NCBI GenBank assembly: GCA_964580525.1
Contig: CAZOKN010000014.1
Location: forward strand, 1-37,542
Length of the DNA: 37,542 nucleotides
Direction of reading: 5' to 3'
DNA from: CAZOKN01 sp964580525
GTDB taxonomy: Bacteria; Pseudomonadota; Alphaproteobacteria; Rickettsiales; UBA6187
The notes below the pieces were generated by a model that did no database searches, had not been told where the DNA came from, and saw nothing but the letters and a program-made list of their open reading frames with translations. The position numbers and the translations under genes are program-made. Position 1 is the stretch's first letter. Every line of letters begins with the position of its first letter. Shown in pieces: positions 1 to 6,971 of the stretch.

Positions 1-892
1 CCAAACCAACCAATTTATAATCATTATTCCTAAGATTGTTCAAAGATCTTTCTGCAGCAATTTCTTGTGTAGTTGCAGATTTGTCATAAATTTTAGCCAG
101 TGCTATCTCGCAACGTAGGATGAGTTTTTGCTCGGTGGTGTTGGCCAAATAAAGTGTTGTGTAGCGCCTATCAGCCGCAGAGTTTACTTCTGCGAGAGTC
201 AGAGGGCTGCCTTTGGCTTTTTTCATAGCTTCCAAAAGAACCTTGGTTTTATCGGCGGCTTTGGAGGCATGCAGTGGTGTGAAGCCATCCTTATCTATAG
301 GGGTTACTTCTGCGAGAGTCAGAGGGCTGCCTTTGGCTTTTTCCATAGCGTTCAACAGAACTAAAATTTGCTCACCGGTGTTGGCATGATGTAGTGGTGT
401 GTCGCAATTCTTATCTATAGGGTTTACCTCTTCGAAAGTCAGCGGACTGGCTTTCGCCTCTCTCATGGCCTTCAAAAGAAGCTTGATTTGCTCGGCGGTA
501 TTGGCATAATGTAGTGTTGTTCTGCCTTGTTTATCTGCATGGTTTACTTCATCGAAAGTCAGCTTGTCGCCTTTTGCTTGCTCCATAGCGTTTAAAATAG
601 CTAAAGTTTGTTCTGCGGTTCTGGCCCAATTCAGTGGTGTGGTATGATCCTTAGATATAGGGTTTACTTCCTTTAAAGTCAGCGGGCTACCTTTGGCTTT
701 TTCCATAGCGTTTAAAATAGCTAAAGTTTGCTCAGCGGTTTCTGCAAAATGTAAAATTGACCTTTGAAAGTCACCTCTAGTAGTAAGCTCTTCAAATGTT
801 GCAGTTGCAAGATTTTCTGCCATCCATTGGTCAATTTGCTCGGCGGTTGTCCATAAATAAAGTATGCTTGTAATCGGAGTTTTTACTGTCAT
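1..892 (-). CDS. Ankyrin-like repeat protein, 3' end beyond window
   Basis: Reading the minus strand from the ATG at 892 gives an open frame of 297 codons that runs off the window edge, so the C-terminus is missing. After a unique N-terminus of about 45 residues (beginning MTVKTPITSILYLW) there are five units of exactly 40 residues, encoded by 120-bp DNA repeats. Each unit carries a TPLHxANTAEQ-like ankyrin core followed by LLNAMEKAKGSPLTLxEV. Standard ankyrin repeats are 33 residues, so each unit has about seven extra residues. The start is supported by AAAAGGA about nine bases upstream and by a strong promoter at 922-950. A protein-protein interaction role, probably towards the host, is inferred from the repeat type. 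Function is otherwise unknown. Confidence 0.8.
   Translation of the reverse strand, partial: MTVKTPITSILYLWTTAEQIDQWMAENLATATFEELTTRGDFQRSILHFAETAEQTLAILNAMEKAKGSPLTLKEVNPISKDHTTPLNWARTAEQTLAILNAMEQAKGDKLTFDEVNHADKQGRTTLHYANTAEQIKLLLKAMREAKASPLTFEEVNPIDKNCDTPLHHANTGEQILVLLNAMEKAKGSPLTLAEVTPIDKDGFTPLHASKAADKTKVLLEAMKKAKGSPLTLAEVNSAADRRYTTLYLANTTEQKLILRCEIALAKIYDKSATTQEIAAERSLNNLRNNDYKLVGL
120..760 (-). repeat. Five 120-bp tandem coding repeats
   Basis: The bases gtcag or gtcagc recur at 198, 318, 438, 558 and 678, exactly 120 bp apart, with the surrounding sequence (for example gcctttggctttttccatag) conserved. The two units around 184 and 304 are nearly identical over about 45 bp, suggesting recent duplication. 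The period is 40 codons, so copy number can change without breaking the frame. Confidence 0.9.
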
Positions 893-921
893 TTTTACAT
901 TCCTTTTTATTTTGCGCGAGA

Positions 922-950
922 AATGTATCATATATGTATCAAAATGTCAA
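922..950 (-). promoter_or_regulatory. Promoter of the ankyrin-like gene at 892
   Basis: On the minus strand, TTGACA (950-945) is followed by 17 bp and TACATT (927-922), with TG one base upstream of the -10 (extended -10). The octamer TGATACAT occurs twice, 11 bases apart, over the -10. The first transcribed bases contain CGCGCAAAAT. The arrangement matches the other effector-like promoters in the window. Confidence 0.75.
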
Positions 951-1005
951 GCGAGGAAGTTTAAATATTAAGGAAATTTTATGGGGGCGCTTATGTAATA
1001 TCAGT

Positions 1006-1075
1006 AGATTCCCGCCTTCGCGGGAATGACAGCAACAGGGCTCTCATTTTGTCATTCCCGCGAAGGCGGGAATCT
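1006..1075. repeat. 70-bp palindromic repeat (25-bp arms)
   Basis: Two perfect inverted arms of 25 bp (1006-1030 and 1051-1075) flank a 20-bp spacer. Each arm contains the near-palindrome cccgccttcgcggg and ends in gtcattcccg. It lies in the 379-bp gap between the ankyrin-like gene and the first lipoprotein gene. It resembles the intergenic palindromic repeats common in alphaproteobacteria. No open frame is inside. Confidence 0.85.
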
Positions 1076-1089
1076 ATTGTAAAATAAGA

Positions 1090-1137
1090 TAGATTGCTTC
1101 ATCAGCCTCCCAAGCAACCGCTTCCTCGCAATGACGG
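1090..1137. repeat. Half copy of a gattgcttc...cgcaatgac repeat
   Basis: The sequence gattgcttc (1092-1100) followed by ctcgcaatgacgg (from 1125) matches the right half of the larger inverted repeat at 37311-37413. Only one arm is present here. With the palindrome at 1006-1075 and the promoter at 1191 it fills the gap between genes. Confidence 0.6.
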
Positions 1138-1190
1138 CGCAATTGGGAATGCTCAACTAACAATCTATAATAGAATATCCCCATAACTAT

Positions 1191-1219
1191 TTGACTTATA
1201 ATTGAAAATATAATATCAT
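1191..1219 (+). promoter_or_regulatory. Promoter of the first lipoprotein gene
   Basis: TTGACT (1191-1196), a 17-bp spacer and TATCAT (1214-1219) lie about 50 bp upstream of the chosen ATG at 1272. A second TATAAT at 1209 has poor spacing to the same -35. Confidence 0.55.
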
Positions 1220-1271
1220 AAACAGGTAGGCTCAAGTATGGGTCTTGGGAGATTTAAAAAAGGTATTTATT

Positions 1272-1682
1272 ATGAGTAAAATATTTCCATTAATTTGCGT
1301 GGCGGCTTTGTTATCGTCATGTGCTTCTATAATGAGTGGTTCTGGCCAAGTTGTTACTGTTGTAACGCCGGATGCAGATGGCGCAAGTTGCAGCCTAACA
1401 GATGCTAAAGCGAGAGTGTGGCATATTGAAAAATCACCTGTCACAGCTCTTGTGAGACGTGGTGATGGTCCAATTTCAGTTATTTGCAGCAAAGAAGGAT
1501 ATACTAATGGCACAGGTCTTCTTGGCGAAGGCATCGCAGGTGCCAGCTTTGCAAATCTATTGTTTTTGCCAGGATATTTCATCGATGGCATGACAGGATC
1601 ATTGCAAAAATATAAAAGCAGCATAAACATTGAAATGGAAAAATTGCCTGAGAGAAAACCTTGGGAAAGTCCTTTGAAATAA
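1272..1682 (+). CDS. Small lipoprotein, paralogue 1
   Basis: This is a 136-residue exported lipoprotein. The N-terminus MSKIFPLICVAALLSSC is a type II signal peptide with lipobox LSSC. The start at 1272 is preferred over an in-frame earlier one because AAAAAAGG ends eight bases before it and the signal peptide then begins properly. The mature domain has DGASCSLTDAKARVWHI, then a second Cys in VICSKEGY. The same two-Cys layout occurs in the next two genes, so a disulphide-linked beta domain is plausible. A late hydrophobic Gly-rich stretch (NLLFLPGYFIDG) is shared with paralogue 3. The three genes look like tandem duplicates. Specific function is unknown; anchoring on the inner face of the outer membrane is inferred. 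Confidence 0.8.
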   Translation: MSKIFPLICVAALLSSCASIMSGSGQVVTVVTPDADGASCSLTDAKARVWHIEKSPVTALVRRGDGPISVICSKEGYTNGTGLLGEGIAGASFANLLFLPGYFIDGMTGSLQKYKSSINIEMEKLPERKPWESPLK

Positions 1683-1696
1683 TACTAAATTATTAG

Positions 1697-1737
1697 TTTG
1701 AGTGCGGGTAAGGATGAAAAAACTTACTCCACTCAAA
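1697..1737 (+). terminator. Hairpin after lipoprotein 1
   Basis: The arms TTTGAGTG (1697-1704) and CACTCAAA (1730-1737), plus inner GTAAG/CTTAC, form a stem starting 14 bases after the stop. No T-tract follows, so it is only a weak terminator candidate or an mRNA 3' stabiliser. Confidence 0.4.
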
Positions 1738-1849
1738 ATAAAATATGCTAGCTGTTCTGTAAGATAAAACCTTTCTACACTCACAATCCCGCAAATTGCT
1801 CAACACTAATCTCTTGCACTTTCAAAAAATTCCGCATAATTTGTTGGCT

Positions 1850-2818
1850 ATGCGTAAATATGTAATTTTATTCATTGCGACTATGCTAGCAGCAGGATGC
1901 TCAAGTGCCATAGAAACGGCAAAGCTGGCGCGCACCCAAAATATTCTCGTTGAAACACCTCATGCCGATGGCGCAAAATGCACTATTACAGACGCGCGCG
2001 GACGCAGCTGGCGTGTTAGAACAACTCCTGGCAATGTCGCAGTTTTAGATGGCCATGCGCCTTTGCAACTTATCTGCACAAAAAAAGGTTTTAGAACAAC
2101 AACGCTTGCAGTTTCTGAACAAAAAGAAGAACTGCTGACTATCGACGGCAAGCGCGTTACTATGAGCCCTTACGATCAATTTCCAACCAAAGCGCCACGC
2201 TTGATTCCAACAGCTCTCAAAGAAGCCTCAAGCTTTGTGCTTGATCCAACGGGAAATATTTCAACGAAATATCCAAACCAGATTACTGTGTGGATGGAGC
2301 CTGAACGTTGGGAGTCAGAAGATGCAATGCGCGAGTGGGCTTATGAGCGCGAAGTTTGGCAAAATGGTGTGCAGATTGCTGAAGAAGATGCCAAAGATGT
2401 GGATGATGCGCGCAAGGAAGTACGCCGCGACAAGCAACATGCTCGTAGCGAAAAATATAAAAAATGGGCGAGCAAAGCAAAAGATATTGGCGAAAAAGCC
2501 ATCGATGCTGATACTTATTTCGGCTATGCAAAAAAAGGTACTGGCTGGGTCATGAATACTGCTGATAAAACAGTGGACGGCACTATGGATGTTGGCGGCA
2601 TTGTTGCCGAAAGATCAACGGATATCACTGGCAATGCTATAGAAAAAATTACACCGCGTGATGCTATTGCAAATGCCGGTGGTCGTGTGAAAGAATATCA
2701 AAAGACATTCTTGCCGGATTCTGGCGATGGCCGCAATATTGAAGAAGACCCTGATTATAAACCTGAATTTAAAAAAGATTTGTACGATGTGCCATCTTCG
2801 GAGGGCGTGAAGAAGTAG
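1850..2818 (+). CDS. Lipoprotein, paralogue 2 with long charged C-terminal region
   Basis: This is a 322-residue lipoprotein. The start at 1850 (MRKYVILFIATMLAAGC) gives a signal peptide and lipobox LAAGC; the longer frame from 1796 would put 18 unlikely residues in front. Residues from about 25 to 95 repeat the paralogue domain: DGAKCTITDARGRSWRVRTTPG, then LICTKKGF. Unlike its neighbours it continues for about 200 residues, with a Trp-rich segment and a very charged helical section (KDVDDARKEVRRDKQHARSE), then a repeated Gly/Thr-rich stretch. This may be a periplasmic coiled coil. It sits between its two paralogues on the same strand. The C-terminal extension was not recognised. Confidence 0.8.
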   Translation: MRKYVILFIATMLAAGCSSAIETAKLARTQNILVETPHADGAKCTITDARGRSWRVRTTPGNVAVLDGHAPLQLICTKKGFRTTTLAVSEQKEELLTIDGKRVTMSPYDQFPTKAPRLIPTALKEASSFVLDPTGNISTKYPNQITVWMEPERWESEDAMREWAYEREVWQNGVQIAEEDAKDVDDARKEVRRDKQHARSEKYKKWASKAKDIGEKAIDADTYFGYAKKGTGWVMNTADKTVDGTMDVGGIVAERSTDITGNAIEKITPRDAIANAGGRVKEYQKTFLPDSGDGRNIEEDPDYKPEFKKDLYDVPSSEGVKK

Positions 2819-2836
2819 TGTGAGTGGTTAGTTGTG

Positions 2837-2881
2837 AGTGCGAGTGTTTTTTTTCTCACACTATTCACTCACACTCGCACT
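2837..2881 (+). terminator. Inverted repeat between lipoproteins 2 and 3
   Basis: Perfect 11-bp arms (agtgcgagtgt at 2837-2847 and its complement at 2871-2881) enclose a 23-base loop beginning with a T-run. It starts 19 bases after the stop of lipoprotein 2. It could terminate or attenuate transcription before lipoprotein 3, although the T-run is in the loop rather than after the stem. Confidence 0.4.
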
Positions 2882-2911
2882 AAACTAATAAAAATTAACC
2901 AAGGAGCCACT

Positions 2912-3313
2912 ATGAACAAAAAATTGCTGTTGTGTGTTGTAATGTTGTTTTTATCTTCCTGTGCGTCGGTTGCTTCGGGTCGCACGCAAAATGTGGCCGT
3001 ATATACAGGCGGGGTTGAAAACGCCAAATGCCATTTATGGAACAATAAAGGCAGTTGGTATGTGCAGCAAACTCCAGGCAATGTTACTATCAACACCAGC
3101 TATAAGGACCTGCAAATATCCTGTGAAAAAGAGGGCTATAAAAACGGCAAAAAGCATGTTCTTTCATTTTCAAAAAGCTGGGTTTTCGGCAATATATTCT
3201 TCCTGCCTTTCGCCCCAATTGGCGCAATTATAGATATTGGTAACGGCTCGGCATATCAATACCCTCAGGAGATTAACATTGTTATGAATAGCGGCGATGT
3301 AACTGAAAAATAG
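2912..3313 (+). CDS. Small lipoprotein, paralogue 3
   Basis: This is a 133-residue lipoprotein. The start at 2912 follows AAGGAG at 2901-2906 and gives the signal peptide MNKKLLLCVVMLFLSSC, with Cys in lipobox position. The mature part has ENAKCHLWNNKGSWYVQQTPGNV and ISCEKEGY, the same two Cys and TPG turn as the two preceding genes, and ends with a hydrophobic FGNIFFLPFAPIGAIIDIGNG stretch like paralogue 1. The fold looks like a small beta-sandwich of the PEGA-like sort, but this is a guess from pattern only. No enzyme motif is visible. Confidence 0.8.
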   Translation: MNKKLLLCVVMLFLSSCASVASGRTQNVAVYTGGVENAKCHLWNNKGSWYVQQTPGNVTINTSYKDLQISCEKEGYKNGKKHVLSFSKSWVFGNIFFLPFAPIGAIIDIGNGSAYQYPQEINIVMNSGDVTEK

Positions 3314-3317
3314 CATG

Positions 3318-3346
3318 TTGCATTTGAAAGAAAGATGTGTTATACT
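3318..3346 (+). promoter_or_regulatory. Promoter of the Xre-RES operon
   Basis: TTGCAT (3318-3323), a 17-bp spacer and TATACT (3341-3346) form a near-consensus sigma-70 promoter. Predicted transcription would begin around 3353, upstream of the chosen start at 3373. Confidence 0.7.
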
Positions 3347-3358
3347 TTCATATGAAAG
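3345..3358 (+). promoter_or_regulatory. Palindromic operator at the Xre-RES promoter
   Basis: CTTTCATATGAAAG is a perfect 14-bp palindrome overlapping the end of the -10 and the expected start of transcription. This is where an autorepressing HTH antitoxin would be expected to bind. Autoregulation is inferred from the position and from known Xre antitoxins. Confidence 0.6.
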
Positions 3359-3372
3359 AGGTGGTTTTTCGT

Positions 3373-3747
3373 ATGGTAAAGAAGAAAATCGCAGATAACC
3401 CTGAAATTGTGTTACAAAAAGCAACGCTGAAAGCTGCTGAATTGTGGCAGATTAATAATGCTGAATTATCAAAAATTATAGGAGTCAGCGAGCCAACATT
3501 AAGCAGGCTATATGCTGATGATCACCGCGGTATCAAACCAAAAAGCAAAGAGGGCGAATTGGCCTTATTGTTCATCAGGGCGTTTCGCGCTTTGGATGCG
3601 TTTTTGGGCAATGCTTTGGAAAATGAAAAAAAATGGCTGCGCGCAAAAAATAGAGCGTTAAATGGCATTCCTTTGGAATTGATGAAAACTGTTAGCGGCC
3701 TGGTTTTGGTTGTTAACTATCTCGATGCCATTCGAGGCAAAATCTAA
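3373..3747 (+). CDS. Xre/MbcA/ParS-type antitoxin (DUF2384)
   Basis: This 124-residue antitoxin is partner of the RES toxin that follows. The middle has an HTH (WQINNAELSKIIGVSEPTLSRLY) and the C-terminus has the DUF2384 toxin-binding signature WLRAKNRALNGIPLELM...G...VVNYLDAIRG. Starts at 3337 (GTG) and 3352 are possible, but 3352 lies inside the operator palindrome at the transcription start, whereas 3373 has AAAGAGGTGG eight bases upstream. The stop TAA abuts the toxin ATG directly, typical of coupled toxin-antitoxin pairs. Its role is to neutralise the toxin and probably to repress the operon. Family assignment is firm; activity is inferred. Confidence 0.88.
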   Translation: MVKKKIADNPEIVLQKATLKAAELWQINNAELSKIIGVSEPTLSRLYADDHRGIKPKSKEGELALLFIRAFRALDAFLGNALENEKKWLRAKNRALNGIPLELMKTVSGLVLVVNYLDAIRGKI

Positions 3748-4440
3748 ATGCAGTTCAAAAAATCCACGATATCAGAAAATATCACGCGCGTGGTCGAGGG
3801 CCAGTCTTATATCTCCACGCGGCAATTGGTGCATTCTGAAAGTGAGCGTGAGCTTTTGGAGATAATGCTTGATGAAAATAAGCCGCCATACCCTGAAAGC
3901 GAAGATGTTAATCAAATCCATTATTTGCTGAAAACGCCGTTTAGATATCCCCCGCTGCGCTATGGCTCGCGCTTTGGCAGCAAGGATGCTATGGGCATTT
4001 TTTATGGTAGCCTGGACATAGAAACTGCTTTGTGCGAAATGGCGCATATAAGGTTTAGATTTTTGGCGGATAGCGACGCAAAACTTCGGCCATCCATCAT
4101 CAGGCACACATCATTTGTGGTTAGTTTGGAAACTAAAAACGGCCTTAACCTGACGTCAGGGGAGTGGAAAAAACATAGGCATGAGATATCCAATCCCGAG
4201 AGCTATGATTTTGCGCAAAAATTGGGGCAGCGCGCTCGCGATGAGCAAGTAGACGCTTTGTTATATTATTCTGCCAGAACCAAAGAATCTGCGATTAATG
4301 CGGCTGTGTTTTCTGTCGAAGTTTTTCAGCAGAAGCGTGTAAAACAAATGCAGCATTGGGATGCATATGTGGACTATAAAAATGTCACTTTCACTAAAGA
4401 TGGCTCACGTGAGGAGTATGTGTTTGAATTGGTTGGATGA
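3748..4440 (+). CDS. RES-domain toxin
   Basis: This 230-residue protein carries a RES domain, the toxin of Xre-RES toxin-antitoxin systems. Characterised members (MbcT type) degrade NAD+. The three signature residues are visible: Arg in RYGSRFGS (about residue 75), Glu in LDIETALCE (about 92) and Ser in YYSARTKESAINAAVF (about 175). The extra N-terminal 60 residues, with SERELLEIMLDENKPPYP, are usual for family members of this length. It begins immediately after the antitoxin stop and shares its promoter. The frame is intact and the key residues are present, so it is probably active. Confidence 0.88.
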   Translation: MQFKKSTISENITRVVEGQSYISTRQLVHSESERELLEIMLDENKPPYPESEDVNQIHYLLKTPFRYPPLRYGSRFGSKDAMGIFYGSLDIETALCEMAHIRFRFLADSDAKLRPSIIRHTSFVVSLETKNGLNLTSGEWKKHRHEISNPESYDFAQKLGQRARDEQVDALLYYSARTKESAINAAVFSVEVFQQKRVKQMQHWDAYVDYKNVTFTKDGSREEYVFELVG

Positions 4441-4481
4441 CACTAATGTTACTATAACCTCTCATTATTGTTTAAGTTTCG

Positions 4482-4510
4482 TTGACATGTAGTTTTATTT
4501 ATGCTACATT
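4482..4510 (+). promoter_or_regulatory. Promoter of the ankyrin gene at 4554
   Basis: TTGACA (4482-4487), 17 bp, TACATT (4505-4510), with TATGC directly before the -10 (extended -10). The design recurs at 10287-10315, 20174-20202, 21659-21687 and 25025-25053. Confidence 0.8.
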
Positions 4511-4534
4511 CCGCCGCAAATTAATTTATTAAGG
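4511..4534 (+). promoter_or_regulatory. Conserved 5' leader box of ankyrin genes, copy 1
   Basis: The 24 bases directly after the -10 begin CCGCCGCAAATTAATTTA and end TTAAGG. They recur identically at 25000-25023 (-) and with two differences at 10262-10285 (-), each time right after the promoter of an ankyrin gene. This may be an operator or a leader RNA element. Confidence 0.75.
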
Positions 4535-4553
4535 AATTAGGTGGGTAAGAAAT

Positions 4554-5693
4554 ATGTTAAGCGAGAAAGAATTACAGAAGAAAACAGTTAAATTACATCG
4601 TCTTCTTCAGGAGCATCTTCCTGAGGAGACTTATAAAGAAGAGGCGAAACGTGCAAAAAATGCTAAGAAAATTGAAAAATTATTAAAAAGATTAAGTGAC
4701 GAAGAAAAAAAACAGCTTGTTGATGCCAAAGACATATATGGCAACACCATTCTGTACTGGGCTAGAAATCCTGGGGGCGCAAAAGTACTTATCCAACATG
4801 GTGCGGATGTTAATGTCAAAAATATCTATGGCACAACTCCTCTGGATATGTTGGTTGAAAATGAATCCGTTGTAAAAGTACTTATCCAACATGGTGCGGA
4901 TGTTAATGCCAAAACCATCAAAGGCAGAACTCCTCTGCATACGGCTGTTATATTCAATTCTTCTAGGAGTGTAGCGTTATTGATACAGCATGGTGCGGAT
5001 GTTAATGCCAAAAACATCTATGGCAATACCCCTCTGCATACGGCTGTTAAATCTTACAATCTTGAGAGCATAGAATTATTGATGCAACATGGCGCGGATG
5101 TTAATGCCAAAAACATAAAAGACAGAACTCCTCTGCATTTTGCTGTAAATTCTCAATTCCAACCCATCCAAAAAATAAACTTACTTCTAAACGAAGGAGC
5201 AGAATTGTCGGCAAAATCTGTATTACTTAGAAGGATAAATCGATGGATAGAGACAGGAAAACTTCCAGGCGTAAAGCTTGCCGAGCATCCTCAAAAACCA
5301 GGCGTTCTTTATAATGAAAATGCTAGAGTAAAGCCATGGGAACGTGAAAACATAATGCATGAGCAGGAAATAGAAAAGCGCAAGAAGGCAAAGGAAGAAA
5401 AATTAGAAGAGACAAAAATGCCTAAACAAAAGGCCGAAAGAACGCCTTTTTCTAATAAAGAAAAAATGCAAGCAGCGCCTGCTATTGAGCAGGAAATAGA
5501 AAAGCGCAAGAAGCCAGAGAGAAAAAAGTTAAAAGAGCCAGACGAAAAAACAAGCTTACTTATGAAAAATTCTAAAAGAAATTATTCATATGTAGAGCTT
5601 GAAGAGCAAAGAAGTTCTCTGGAAGAAGCGCCAGCTCCTCAAAGCCTTGCGATTAGAATACGTAATAGATTGCATCCTGGTAAACAAAGATAG
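4554..5693 (+). CDS. Ankyrin-repeat protein with basic coiled C-terminus
   Basis: This 379-residue protein has an N-terminal helical cap (ending EEKKQLVDAKD) followed by five ankyrin repeats at about residues 58-220 with the classical GNTPLHTAV...LLIQHGADVNAKN pattern. Two repeats share an almost identical 40-bp DNA stretch (4786 and 4876), indicating recent duplication. Next comes a segment found in all three classical ankyrin proteins here: LPGVKLAEHPQKPGVLYN then ARVKPWERE (about residues 235-265). The C-terminal 110 residues are Lys/Glu-rich, contain EQEIEKRKK twice, and end RIRNRLHPGKQR, a basic tail of the kind seen in type IV secretion substrates. A secreted host-interaction role is inferred. 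Start: AGGTGGG upstream. Confidence 0.85.
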   Translation: MLSEKELQKKTVKLHRLLQEHLPEETYKEEAKRAKNAKKIEKLLKRLSDEEKKQLVDAKDIYGNTILYWARNPGGAKVLIQHGADVNVKNIYGTTPLDMLVENESVVKVLIQHGADVNAKTIKGRTPLHTAVIFNSSRSVALLIQHGADVNAKNIYGNTPLHTAVKSYNLESIELLMQHGADVNAKNIKDRTPLHFAVNSQFQPIQKINLLLNEGAELSAKSVLLRRINRWIETGKLPGVKLAEHPQKPGVLYNENARVKPWERENIMHEQEIEKRKKAKEEKLEETKMPKQKAERTPFSNKEKMQAAPAIEQEIEKRKKPERKKLKEPDEKTSLLMKNSKRNYSYVELEEQRSSLEEAPAPQSLAIRIRNRLHPGKQR

Positions 5694-5707
5694 TCGGGTG
5701 AACGCTT

Positions 5708-5723
5708 GTCATTCCGGAATGAC
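5708..5723. repeat. 16-bp perfect palindrome, short repeat copy
   Basis: GTCATTCCGGAATGAC sits between two convergent genes (stops at 5693 and 5732). The same palindrome, extended by one base on each side, is at 23068-23085, and its halves are the ends of the 190-bp element at 15295-15484. Confidence 0.75.
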
Positions 5724-5731
5724 GGCCAACC

Positions 5732-6100
5732 CTATTTCCCCACGCGGATTGCCACAGCCTTGGCTTTTTTTGGTGCTTCATAAGCGCCAATTAAGCCTTG
5801 CATGGAATATTGTATGTTGCTGCTAATATCATTTTCAGACATAACAATGCCGTTGGCGCCATGCCCGGCGGCTTCTTTTTTGAGGGAGTGGATCACCTGT
5901 TCGTTGGGGTTGGACAAATAGGCCTCGGCTGTTACATCGCCTAGAGTTTCATAAGGTTTTGTCTTCGGAAAACTATCAAAAATTCTCACCTCTCCAACAT
6001 ATGGGTCATATTTTGCTGTGCCTGTGGGAGCGAAATGGGTTTTCGGCGCCGAGCAGGCAGAGATGAGGAGGAAAACTATGGTTAATAAGCCTTTTTTCAT
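5732..6100 (-). CDS. Small lipoprotein, YbjQ/heavy-metal-binding-like fold
   Basis: This 122-residue lipoprotein has signal peptide MKKGLLTIVFLLISAC with lipobox ISAC. The mature part includes VRIFDSFPKTKPYETLGDVTAEA and LKKEAAGHGANGIVMSEND, a pattern (a 'P..Y..lG.v.a' strand, then 'lk..A...GANgiv') seen in small outer-membrane-anchored lipoproteins with a YbjQ-like or RcsF-like alpha/beta fold. AAAAGGGA lies eight bases before the ATG. It converges on the ankyrin gene with a 38-base gap. Function is unknown; this fold class is often linked to envelope stress sensing, which is not shown here. Confidence 0.75.
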   Translation of the reverse strand: MKKGLLTIVFLLISACSAPKTHFAPTGTAKYDPYVGEVRIFDSFPKTKPYETLGDVTAEAYLSNPNEQVIHSLKKEAAGHGANGIVMSENDISSNIQYSMQGLIGAYEAPKKAKAVAIRVGK

Positions 6101-6193
6101 ATAAATATCCCTTTTGTGAGTGTGCTATACTATATCCAAACGGCTTAATTTCCAGGTTTTTTCACTGAAAAAGGCAATTAAGGGATTATTAAC

Positions 6194-6209
6194 ACATTTA
6201 TGTTACACT
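6194..6209 (+). promoter_or_regulatory. Extended -10 upstream of the gene at 6241
   Basis: The stretch ATTTATGTTACACT resembles the TTTATGCTACATT core of the shared effector promoter, with TACACT at 6204-6209. No good -35 lies 17 bp upstream, so this is a weaker member at best. Confidence 0.4.
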
Positions 6210-6240
6210 TGGGAGTGGTGAAACCTAAAAGGGATTTGTT

Positions 6241-6945
6241 ATGTCTAAAGGTCGAAATGGTGGTCAAACTCCTTATGAGCAATTGAAAAATGCTGTAACG
6301 CCATTGACGGTATCTCCAGGTGAAATAGCGGATAAATTGGTGGATCATCTTATCAGTAATAAGGACAAAGGTGTTTATGTACGTATGGATGAATGCCATG
6401 AAATTTTAATGGAAGAAACTACTCTTCTTGACTTTGGAAAAAAGCATCAACAAAAATTAGTAGAAGAAATAGAGCAGGTACTTACAAAAATAATAGAAAT
6501 GGGCCCTGATAAAGTAAAACAATTGTCGAGACAAAATACTTTTGAGCGTTTAGATGCTGAATTGGATGCGGTAGGTGGCCATAAATTGGCCAAGCCAGAT
6601 GATGTAGATAAATTGATGTCTGAGTTAAAAACAAAGCCAAGCCAAAAACAACGTCCTGAAACAACTCCATCTGAATTTATTGGTTCTATGAAATATGCTA
6701 AAGCTGTTGATGATGTTGAGAAAAAAGGATTGTTCAAACCTAAAGATACAGAGGTTAAAAAACCTAGAAAGCCAATTTCAGGCGATCGTTCGGAATCTTC
6801 TGATAGTGTGAGATTAAAAGACCATTCTAAGTCTAAGCAAAGACCACAGCTTACAAAAGCGCCGGCTGAGAGGGATATATTATCTGGTATTATAAAAAAA
6901 GGTCCTAAAGATTCTAAAAACCTGGATCCAAAAGTGCGTGAATAG
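6241..6945 (+). CDS. Unrecognised hydrophilic protein
   Basis: This 234-residue protein matches no family I recognise. It has no signal peptide or membrane segment. Residues 1-125 look alpha-helical (PYEQLKNAV..., FGKKHQQKLVEEIEQVLTKIIE). The second half is low-complexity and Lys/Ser/Pro-rich (KPRKPISGDRSESSDSVRL, SKSKQRPQLTKAP) and ends with a basic stretch. AAAGGGA lies eight bases upstream of the ATG. The composition, the disordered basic C-terminus and the neighbourhood suggest a secreted effector; this is inference only. Confidence 0.65.
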   Translation: MSKGRNGGQTPYEQLKNAVTPLTVSPGEIADKLVDHLISNKDKGVYVRMDECHEILMEETTLLDFGKKHQQKLVEEIEQVLTKIIEMGPDKVKQLSRQNTFERLDAELDAVGGHKLAKPDDVDKLMSELKTKPSQKQRPETTPSEFIGSMKYAKAVDDVEKKGLFKPKDTEVKKPRKPISGDRSESSDSVRLKDHSKSKQRPQLTKAPAERDILSGIIKKGPKDSKNLDPKVRE

Positions 6946-6971
6946 CCATAATTGTAAGGCGTGTTATAACC

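Noticed and set aside
128..364. Plus-strand frame of 78 residues
   Set aside because: It is antisense to the repeats of the ankyrin-like gene and repeats with the same 120-bp period.
1..760. CRISPR array, because of regular spacing
   Set aside because: The period is 120 bp, the whole unit is conserved and it encodes protein; there are no short repeats with unique spacers.
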